Below, piece after piece: positions 10,231 to 16,230 of a DNA stretch of 20,109 nucleotides (the stretch's first letter is position 1; the number at the start of each line of letters is the position of its first letter). Source of the DNA: DATFMP01 sp035266845 (GTDB lineage: Bacteria; SAR324; JACQKK01); assembly GCA_035266845.1 (NCBI GenBank), contig DATFMP010000066.1, forward strand, positions 1 to 20,109, read 5' to 3'. The notes beneath the pieces were generated by a model. It saw only the letters and a program-made list of their open reading frames with translations. It was not told where the DNA came from and did no database searches. The position numbers were made by a program, and so were the translations under genes.

Positions 10231-10274
10231 CCTTTTTCGGTCCCTTCATACCGTGAAAATACTTACTTCAATCC

Positions 10275-10303
10275 GAGCCCTGGCGACGAATACGCCAAGG
10301 CTC
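10275..10303 (-). promoter_or_regulatory. Inverted repeat / RNA hairpin in the rhs 5' leader
   Basis: An 11-bp stem with a 7-nt loop lies 45-73 nt upstream of the rhs start codon. Read on the minus strand the arms are GAGCCTTGGCG and CGCCAGGGCTC; all 11 positions pair, with one G-U wobble. Read on the plus strand the same position is a C-A mismatch. This favours a structure acting in the rhs-sense RNA rather than a DNA operator or a plus-strand terminator. No U-run follows directly, so it is not a classical terminator. Role unknown. Confidence 0.45.
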
Positions 10304-10407
10304 CGTTGGGCAAAGTGGTATGGTTTTGGAATTAACCGAAACGCGTCCCCCCTTGTCGGACGGCATTCTGGCTGGCACCGCTGGGGTGCTCGTCTAAACG
10401 GCGCGTC

Positions 10408-10436
10408 ATACTAAGTTGCTTTTTTCGGTCCTGCAA
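10408..10436 (-). promoter_or_regulatory. Candidate sigma-70-type promoter for the rhs gene
   Basis: On the minus strand TTGCAG (10436-10431) and TAGTAT (10413-10408) are separated by exactly 17 nt. Matches to consensus are modest (3/6 and 4/6). Transcription from here would begin near 10400 and give a leader of about 170 nt that includes the hairpin at 10275-10303. The call rests on spacing and on the position upstream of the only large minus-strand gene. It could be chance. Confidence 0.3.
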
Positions 10437-10624
10437 GTCCAAATACTTTAACGCGAATGAAGTGCAGCGGTGTCCTTAATATAGAAAGCGACACTAATTC
10501 TGCTGAGGGATGCGCCTAAGGAGGAATTCTCAAATCTGTCGTTTTTTGGCTCGCCGGGAGTGCCGGCCGGCAGAGCGATCGTTTCACCGGCAGATTGACA
10601 AATCACGCTCATTCGATTCAGACG

Positions 10625-11824
10625 ATGCCTGCATATCGATTTCGCGCGGTAACGATGGAAGGCGAGGTGGTGCAGGGCCAGCGCCTGGCGCCTTCCAGCG
10701 AGGCCCTGCGCAACGAGCTGGCCGAGCGGGGATGGCTGCCGGAGACTGTGCGGCCAGTACACTCTTTCGGCCGGTGGGTCAGCCGGCGCGGCGTGTCGGG
10801 CGAGGTGGTGCTGTTGTTCACCCACGAGCTGTCCGCACTCCTGGAAGCGGGGCTGACCGTGCCCGAAGCCCTGGCCACAGCCTCCGATCGCGAGGATGCG
10901 CCGCGACTCTCCGCGGTGTTGAACCGCGTGCTGGAAGCGGTTCGGCGGGGCGAGCGCCTTTCCGACGCCTGCGCGCGTTATCCGGAAGCGTTCGACGAGG
11001 TGTTTGTTTCCGCGCTGCGTACCGGGGAACGCTCGGGAGACCTGGTGACCTCGCTGCGGCGTTTCCAGCAGGACCTGAGCCGGCGCCTGGCCGTGCACAA
11101 GAAAGTGGCCCAAGCGCTGGCCTACCCCCTGTTCCTGCTGATCACGCTGGGCGTGATCCTGGCACTGTTGTTCGCGTTCGTGCTGCCGCGCTTTGTGGCT
11201 CTCTATGCGGACTTCCAGGCGCAATTGCCCTTGAGCACGCGGATTCTGGCCACCTTCGTCGAGCGGCTGCCGGTGCTGCTGCCAGTAGCCCTGGCGATCG
11301 CGGTCCCGGCGAGTATCCTTGCGCGGGCGTGGCTGCGCAGCGAGGCCGGACGCCTGCGCTGGGGTGCCATCAAGGAGCGCCTGCCATTCTACGGCCCCCT
11401 GCACCGGGCCTACCTGGTGGCCCACCTGGCCCGCACCCTATCCACCCTGCTGGGGGCGGGGCTACCCATGCCGGATGCCCTCCTGACCGCCGGGGCAGCG
11501 CTGCCGAACCTGGCGTTTGCGCGTCGGTTGGAGCGGGTGCGCGATCGCGTCAACGAGGGTCAGAGCCTGGGCCGTTCCGTGCGCGAAGAGCGGCTGCTGC
11601 CCGGGACGGGCATCAAGCTGGTCGAAGCCGGCGAGGCTTCAGGGCGGCTCGTGGATATGCTGGCCGAGATCGCCCGTTACTACGAGGAAGTGCTGGAACA
11701 TGCGCTGGCCCGGTCCATGGCGCTGGTGGAGCCAGCCTTGATGCTGGTGATGGGGATCCTGGTGGGCGGCATCATCATCGTCATGTATCTGCCCATCTTT
11801 CAACTCGCGGACATTCTGCGATGA
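10625..11824 (+). CDS. gspF: GspF/PilC-like inner-membrane platform protein
   Basis: A 399-residue protein of the T2SF family, the polytopic inner-membrane platform that couples the motor ATPase to pseudopilus assembly. The N-terminus MPAYRFRAV is typical. It carries the two homologous cytoplasmic domains of the family, each with its glycine-rich signature: TGERSGDL at residues 133-140 and EAGEASGRL at 334-342. Membrane segments are near 166-195, 216-235 and 370-392. Length is normal for the family. The ATG at 10625 is chosen because it gives the usual N-terminus; an in-frame TTG at 10595 would add ten residues without family likeness, and neither has a clear ribosome site. Its TGA overlaps the ATG of the ATPase gene (ATGA), indicating coupling. 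First gene of the plus-strand operon. Confidence 0.93.
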   Translation: MPAYRFRAVTMEGEVVQGQRLAPSSEALRNELAERGWLPETVRPVHSFGRWVSRRGVSGEVVLLFTHELSALLEAGLTVPEALATASDREDAPRLSAVLNRVLEAVRRGERLSDACARYPEAFDEVFVSALRTGERSGDLVTSLRRFQQDLSRRLAVHKKVAQALAYPLFLLITLGVILALLFAFVLPRFVALYADFQAQLPLSTRILATFVERLPVLLPVALAIAVPASILARAWLRSEAGRLRWGAIKERLPFYGPLHRAYLVAHLARTLSTLLGAGLPMPDALLTAGAALPNLAFARRLERVRDRVNEGQSLGRSVREERLLPGTGIKLVEAGEASGRLVDMLAEIARYYEEVLEHALARSMALVEPALMLVMGILVGGIIIVMYLPIFQLADILR

Positions 11825-13530
11825 GCCTGTCCGACGTGCACATGCGCATCGGCGAGATCCTGGTCGCTCTGGGCGCCGTGATGCCGGAGCAGGTGCAGGC
11901 CGCACTGGCCACAGGCCAGGGCCCACTGGGGCAGCGATTGCTCGCCGGCGGGCTGATCACGGCCGAGCAACTGGCCCAGGCGCTGGCCGAGCAGTTCCAG
12001 CTTCCTTTCGTGTCCCTGGCGGACTTCGCCGTGCCTGGCGAACTGTTCGAGCGTCTACCCGCCAGCCAGTGCTACGAACTGGGCGTGCTGCCCTACCGCC
12101 AGGAAGGGCCGCTGCTGGAGGTGGTTACGCCGGATCCTTCCGACCTGAACCTGGGGGACCGCCTGGAGCGCCTGACAGGACTGCAGGTGCGCCTGCTGCT
12201 CAGCAGCGCGCCGGCCATCGCCGCGGCCATGCAGCGCAGCGCGGGCGAAGCCGAGGTGCTGCGCGACGTCTCCGCGGACTTCCGCCTGGCCCTGGTGCGC
12301 GAGGAAGCGGACGGTGAACGCGTGGCGGAACTGGAGACTACCGGCGAGAGCGCCAGTCCGGTGGTACGCCTGGTCAACGCGATCATCGTCGCGGCTCTGC
12401 AGAAGCGTGCGAGCGACATCCATATCGAGACCTACCAGCGTGGCGTGGTGGTGCGCTACCGCATCGACGGCGTGCTTTACGAGGCAACAGAAGCCCTGGA
12501 CCGCCGCCATCACAGCGCGGTCATCTCCCGGCTCAAGGTGATGTCCGAACTGGATATCACCGAGCGGCGCATCCCCCAGGATGGGCGCTTCAAGCTGCGC
12601 TACGACGGCCGCGACATCGACTTCCGCGTCTCGGTATTGCCCAGCGCGTTCGGGGAGGACCTAGTGATCCGCATCCTGGACAAGACCGCGATCGCCGAAG
12701 GTGTGGGACACCTGAGCCTGGAAAGTCTTGGCATGCCGGGTGACGTGTTGGGGCGCTTCCGGCGCCACATCCACGAGCCTTATGGGATGGTGCTCATTAC
12801 CGGCCCCACCGGGAGCGGCAAAACCACCACCCTCTATGCCGCCCTCAACGAGCTGGATGCAGCGGGCGAGAAGCTCATCACCATTGAAGACCCGGTGGAA
12901 TACCAGCTGGACGGGATCGTGCAGGTGCCGGTCAACGAGCGCAAGCAGGTCACCTTCGCGCGGGGGCTGCGCTCGATTCTGCGCCACGATCCCGACAAAA
13001 TCATGATCGGCGAAATCCGCGACAGCGAGACCGCACAGATCGCCGTTCAGTCTGCCCTCACGGGGCACTTGGTCTTCACCACCGTGCACGCCAACAACGC
13101 CTTCGACGTGATCGGGCGCTTCAGCCACATGGGCCTGGACGTCTACGGCTTCGTCTCCGCGCTCAACTGCGTGATGGCCCAGCGCCTGGTGCGCATGATC
13201 TGTCCGCACTGCAAGGAGCCCTACCGGCCCGAGCGGGACCTCGTGTTAGCCTCCGGTCTGGCCGCCGAGGATGCCGAGCGGCCGTGGTTTCGTGGCATCG
13301 GGTGCGCCCACTGCGCCGGCACGGGCCATCGCGGGCGCACAGCGGTGGCCGAGTTCCTGGAGCTGTCTCTGCGCATCCGCGAGCTGATCCTGGCCCGCCG
13401 CCCTGGCGCGGAGTTGCAGGCCGCCGCGGTGGAGGAGGGGATGGTCACGCTGCGCCGCGCGGCCCTGGCCAAGGCCATGGCCGGCGAGACCACCTTGCAG
13501 GAGGTGAATCGTGTCACCTTCGTGGAATAG
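11821..13530 (+). CDS. gspE: GspE/PilB-like secretion motor ATPase
   Basis: A 569-residue cytoplasmic hexameric ATPase that powers pseudopilus or pilus extension. Visible motifs: N-terminal T2SSE_N-type domain (about 1-150), Walker A GPTGSGKTT at 328-336, Walker B-type DKIMIGEIRD at 392-401 with the catalytic glutamate at 398, the His box TGHLVFTTVHANNA around 423, and a tetracysteine zinc module CPHC (461-464) and CAHC (495-498). Full length and all catalytic motifs are intact. The zinc module fits GspE/PilB extension ATPases and argues against a PilT retraction motor. It starts in a 4-nt ATGA overlap with gspF. Whether it belongs to a secretion or an MSHA-type pilus system cannot be settled from this protein alone. 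Confidence 0.95.
   Translation: MSLSDVHMRIGEILVALGAVMPEQVQAALATGQGPLGQRLLAGGLITAEQLAQALAEQFQLPFVSLADFAVPGELFERLPASQCYELGVLPYRQEGPLLEVVTPDPSDLNLGDRLERLTGLQVRLLLSSAPAIAAAMQRSAGEAEVLRDVSADFRLALVREEADGERVAELETTGESASPVVRLVNAIIVAALQKRASDIHIETYQRGVVVRYRIDGVLYEATEALDRRHHSAVISRLKVMSELDITERRIPQDGRFKLRYDGRDIDFRVSVLPSAFGEDLVIRILDKTAIAEGVGHLSLESLGMPGDVLGRFRRHIHEPYGMVLITGPTGSGKTTTLYAALNELDAAGEKLITIEDPVEYQLDGIVQVPVNERKQVTFARGLRSILRHDPDKIMIGEIRDSETAQIAVQSALTGHLVFTTVHANNAFDVIGRFSHMGLDVYGFVSALNCVMAQRLVRMICPHCKEPYRPERDLVLASGLAAEDAERPWFRGIGCAHCAGTGHRGRTAVAEFLELSLRIRELILARRPGAELQAAAVEEGMVTLRRAALAKAMAGETTLQEVNRVTFVE
13499..13504 (+). promoter_or_regulatory. Strong ribosome binding site fixing the PilM-like GTG start
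   Basis: AGGAGG lies six nt upstream of the GTG at 13511 and inside the 3' end of gspE. It is one of the best Shine-Dalgarno sequences in the operon and decides the start because no ATG is available nearby in frame. Confidence 0.75.
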
Positions 13531-14494
13531 CCTTGCGACGCCGCTGCGCACCCGGCCGCCCGTAGGGTTGGCGCTGGGCCGCACCTCGTTGGCAGCCGCT
13601 CAGATGGAACCCACGCGCGGCCAATGGCGGCTGCTGCGCACCGTCGAGCTGCCACTGGCGCGCCCGCTCTTCGAGGGACCCGCCAACGCGGCGGCCCGCG
13701 GTGCGCTGGCCGATGCGCTGCACCAACTGCGCGACGAATGGGGCCGTGCGGCCTGCACCGCGCAGGTATCCCTGCCCGATCCGGTGGTCAGCCTGCGGGT
13801 GTTCGCGTTGGAACGGCTGCCGGCCTCGCGCCGCCTCCAGGCCGAACTGGTGCGCTGGCGCTTCGCACGCGAATTTGCCTGCCCCCCCGAACAGATGGCC
13901 TGCGCGCACCAAGTGTACGAGCAACAAGGCGGCCGTCCATCGGTGCTGGGCCTGGCCATGGCGGCGGACTGGGCGGCGCTGGTGCGCGAGGCCTGTCGCT
14001 CCGCCGGGATCATCGTGACGGCGATGGACATGGACGGCTGCCATCGCCACAACCGGCTGCGGGCCCGCATCTGCCAGCCCGGACGCCCCGGAGTGCTGCT
14101 GGCGCTTCAACCCTGGAGCTGGGCGCTGTCAGCGTGGGACGCCGCCGGGCGTCTGTGCTTCGTGAGGGCGCGCTGGATCGGCGCGGCTAACCTGGACGCC
14201 GTTCGAACCGATGCGACGCAGGAGCTTTCCGGGGACGAGGCCGAAACGGTGGCCCAGGAGACCCAGCGCGTCGTGCGCTCGCACGCACAGTCCCAGGGCA
14301 CCTCAGAGCCGCTGACCGTCTGCGTGGCGGGGCCGGCCGGGGAGTGCGAGCGGATGGCTGAGCGCCTGGATCGTCACCTCCGCGAGACCTGCAAAGTGGT
14401 GCCCAATGACTTCGACCTGGAGCTTCCCCACGGCACCTGCACCCCGGCGCGGAGCCCCGCATCGCCAGCCATTGCCGCGGCCGTGCCCCGATGA
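13511..14494 (+). CDS. PilM/MshI-like cytoplasmic assembly protein
   Basis: A 327-residue protein with a weak actin-like (ASKHA) start, VGLALGRTSLAAAQ, near residues 18-31 and no membrane segment. By position (directly before a PilN-like gene) and by this N-terminus it is the PilM/MshI/GspL-cytoplasmic counterpart, which binds the cytoplasmic tail of PilN and links the platform to the ATPase. The GTG start at 13511 is preceded by a strong AGGAGG at 13499-13504 and by an in-frame TGA at 13505-13507, so no longer form exists. It overlaps the end of gspE by 20 nt. Sequence divergence is high, so the family call leans on synteny. The C-terminus is Ala/Pro-rich. Confidence 0.7.
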   Translation: MSPSWNSLATPLRTRPPVGLALGRTSLAAAQMEPTRGQWRLLRTVELPLARPLFEGPANAAARGALADALHQLRDEWGRAACTAQVSLPDPVVSLRVFALERLPASRRLQAELVRWRFAREFACPPEQMACAHQVYEQQGGRPSVLGLAMAADWAALVREACRSAGIIVTAMDMDGCHRHNRLRARICQPGRPGVLLALQPWSWALSAWDAAGRLCFVRARWIGAANLDAVRTDATQELSGDEAETVAQETQRVVRSHAQSQGTSEPLTVCVAGPAGECERMAERLDRHLRETCKVVPNDFDLELPHGTCTPARSPASPAIAAAVPR

Positions 14495-15033
14495 AGCTGA
14501 CAACCAATTTCGCCCCGCCCGTAGGCCGGATGGTCTGGCCGGCCACCGTGGCCGTGTGGCTGCTCGCACTGTTTCTGGTCGCGGCGATGCTGGCCCTGGC
14601 GGCACAACGCGCCGAACTGCGCGCGCAAGTGCCACGGCTGCGGGCGCGGGTGGCGCAGTTGGCCCAACGCCGTGTCCAGGTGGGCTCCCCGCAATTGCCC
14701 CCAGCGGACGAACTGGCGGCGCTGCGCCACCGCGTGGCCCGCATCAACACGTTGGCAGAGACGCCCGGGGTGGCACCGCTGGCGGTGCTGCAAGCCCTGG
14801 AGACCACGCTGCCCGACGCGGTGTATCTGGTGAGTCTGCGCATCGACGCCGTGGGCGGTGAAGTGAGTCTGCTGGCCGAATCCGGACGGAGCGCCGCCCT
14901 GTCCGACCTGCTGCACCGCCTGGAAGCCAGCAAGGCGTTCGCGGATGTGCAACTCGTGCAGCAGCAGGCGGTGGGGACGGCCGACCGGCAGCGTGAGCGC
15001 GCGGAGGTACACCTGCGGTTGGCGAAGGACTGA
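14491..15033 (+). CDS. PilN/GspL-C-like inner-membrane protein
   Basis: A 180-residue bitopic protein. A short cytoplasmic tail is followed by a membrane segment at about 16-38 (WPATVAVWLLALFLVAAML), an Arg/Ala/Gln-rich coiled coil at about 39-61, and a periplasmic ferredoxin-like PilN domain (APLAVLQALETTLPDAVYL onward). PilN proteins form the inner-membrane alignment complex with PilM and PilO; in T2SS the same role is split between GspL and GspM. It starts in an ATGA overlap with the PilM-like gene. Size and order M-N-O-P match the type IV pilus arrangement. No catalytic function is expected. Confidence 0.8.
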   Translation: MKLTTNFAPPVGRMVWPATVAVWLLALFLVAAMLALAAQRAELRAQVPRLRARVAQLAQRRVQVGSPQLPPADELAALRHRVARINTLAETPGVAPLAVLQALETTLPDAVYLVSLRIDAVGGEVSLLAESGRSAALSDLLHRLEASKAFADVQLVQQQAVGTADRQRERAEVHLRLAKD

Positions 15034-15036
15034 GCC

Positions 15037-15621
15037 ATGACGAGTGCGAACAGGACGAGCGATTGGCGCGATGAGGTACGCTACTGCCTGCTGCAGCCTA
15101 GCGTGCGCATCGGACTGGCCTGCGTCGCGATAGCCGCCCTCGGATTGGCAGTGACCACCGGCGCACTGTGGTGGCCTGTTCAACGGACGCACAGCCGGCT
15201 CGAGGCGAACCTGACGGCGCTGCGGACGGAGATCGCCGCCAACCTGCGTGCAACCGAACTGCTGGATGCCTACCGGCAGGGTGCCGAGCAGGCCCGGGTC
15301 TGGGAGACGCGGCTGCACCACGCGGGCACGCAGAGCGAGGTGATCGCCCTGGTGAGCGACTTGGCGCGACGCCACCGCCTCACGCTCGTGTCCCAGGCGC
15401 TGCGGGAGGATCGGCAGCCCAGCGGCGTGACGGCCTTGCACCAGGATCTGGTGCTCGAAGGGCCCTATGCGGGCATGCGGGCATTCCTGGCGGCGCTGCC
15501 CGGCCTGCCCGGCTGGACCCGGGCCCAGGTGGTGCAAATGGAGCCATCGGCGCACGGCAAGCAGGCCGTGCGCGCCAGCCTACAGTTGGTTACCTACCAC
15601 GAGCCTGGGGGGGCATCGTGA
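15037..15621 (+). CDS. PilO/GspM-like inner-membrane protein
   Basis: A 194-residue protein with a membrane segment near 25-47, a periplasmic coiled coil near 50-95, and a C-terminal alpha/beta domain containing the pattern QDLVLEGPYAGMRAFLAAL, typical of PilO/GspM ferredoxin-like folds. It would pair with the PilN-like protein in the periplasm. AAGGA at 15025-15029 lies seven nt before the ATG, and the gene starts three nt after the previous stop. Primary sequence is poorly conserved in this family, so the call combines topology, fold pattern and position between PilN-like and PilP/GspC-like genes. Confidence 0.75.
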   Translation: MTSANRTSDWRDEVRYCLLQPSVRIGLACVAIAALGLAVTTGALWWPVQRTHSRLEANLTALRTEIAANLRATELLDAYRQGAEQARVWETRLHHAGTQSEVIALVSDLARRHRLTLVSQALREDRQPSGVTALHQDLVLEGPYAGMRAFLAALPGLPGWTRAQVVQMEPSAHGKQAVRASLQLVTYHEPGGAS

Positions 15622-16217
15622 ACGACCGCGGAGCTTCTGCCCGCTACGTGGCCTATGCCCTCGTCGCCGCCACGCTGATCGGCCTCAACACCTGGTATTG
15701 GTGGCCGAACAGCGAGCCGACGGGTAAGCCCACCCGGCAGGCACCGGCGGTGGAAGGCCTCCCCTATCGGTCCACGGACTTTCGCGTGCGGCAACCCGCG
15801 TCGCCCAAGCCATCGCCGCAGGCCAATGCCAGGGATCTCTTCCGACCCGCGGCGACCGCGCACAGCACAACCGGGATGGCACGAGCGGCACCACGCCCCA
15901 GCGCGAAGGAGCGCAAGCAGGCAGCCGCGCGCCGAGCCGCCGCCCAGCGGGCAGTGGCCCGGCAGCACGCCACCGAGCACACAGCCGCACAGCGCGAGGC
16001 ATCCCGGCAGGTGCTGAACCAGTTCAAACTGGTGGGCATCCTGGTGCGCTCCGAGGGGCGCGAAGCCTATCTGATCAAGGACGAAGGGGCCTATATCGTG
16101 CATTTGGGAGACCTGATCGCACAACGTTACCGTGTGGACGATGTCTCCCTGAACGCAGTCCGTCTGACCGATACGGCGACTCAGGTCTCCACAACCCTGC
16201 CGGTTGCCGGCAATTGA
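15618..16217 (+). CDS. PilP/GspC-like periplasmic linker protein
   Basis: A 199-residue protein: membrane segment near 10-28, a Pro-rich then Ala/Arg/Gln-rich spacer to about 133, and a small C-terminal beta domain (FKLVGILVRSEGREAYLIKD, then HLGDLIAQRYRVDDVSLNAV) typical of the GspC homology region and PilP. These domains bridge the inner-membrane complex to the N0/N1 domains of the secretin. GTG at 15618 overlaps the preceding TGA (GTGA) and follows a run of seven G (15607-15613) that can serve as ribosome site. The next gene is the secretin, which fits its partner role. The spacer is unusually basic and of low complexity. Confidence 0.78.
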   Translation: MNDRGASARYVAYALVAATLIGLNTWYWWPNSEPTGKPTRQAPAVEGLPYRSTDFRVRQPASPKPSPQANARDLFRPAATAHSTTGMARAAPRPSAKERKQAAARRAAAQRAVARQHATEHTAAQREASRQVLNQFKLVGILVRSEGREAYLIKDEGAYIVHLGDLIAQRYRVDDVSLNAVRLTDTATQVSTTLPVAGN

Positions 16218-16230
16218 CGCGAAAGGGGGA

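Larger units (their letters stand above)
10231..10624. other. Divergent intergenic region
   Basis: About 394 bp separate the rhs start and the first gene of the secretion-like operon. The region is visibly richer in A and T than the flanking genes. It contains the hairpin at 10275-10303, an 11-bp direct repeat (TTTTTCGGTCC at 10233-10243 and 10421-10431), an AT-rich patch at 10476-10483 that could be a plus-strand -10 element without a recognisable -35, an orphan AAGGAGG at 10518-10524, and two CCGGCAGA copies at 10567-10574 and 10587-10594. I see no convincing gene, tRNA or known riboswitch in it. Being the only promoter-sized gap in the window, it probably carries the control of both units. 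Confidence 0.6.

Noticed and set aside
9230..10249. Minus-strand 339-codon frame starting at 10249
   Set aside because: It overlaps the rhs N-terminal coding region in another frame, is of Arg/Gly/Gln-rich shadow composition and shows no domain.
10275..10303. Inverted repeat as a Rho-independent terminator
   Set aside because: No U-run follows either arm directly, and no plus- or minus-strand gene ends nearby; both flanking genes start away from it.
10372..10389. Sigma-54-like TGGCAC...GTGCT upstream of the secretion operon
   Set aside because: The distance between the GG and GC elements is two bp too long, and the second element lacks the usual TTGC. Pilus and secretion genes are often sigma-54 dependent, so it was considered.
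10332..10409. Small minus-strand frame of 25 codons (MTRRLDEHPSG...) after the second copy of the 11-bp repeat
   Set aside because: No adequate ribosome site, no recognisable product, and it would start at or before the candidate transcription start. A leader peptide cannot be excluded.
10510..11820. Open frame running from 10510 through gspF in frame with gspE, suggesting a much longer ATPase
   Set aside because: The upstream 437 codons translate to low-complexity Gly/Ala/Arg sequence that shadows gspF. The ATG at 11821 in the ATGA overlap gives the normal GspE N-terminus and length.
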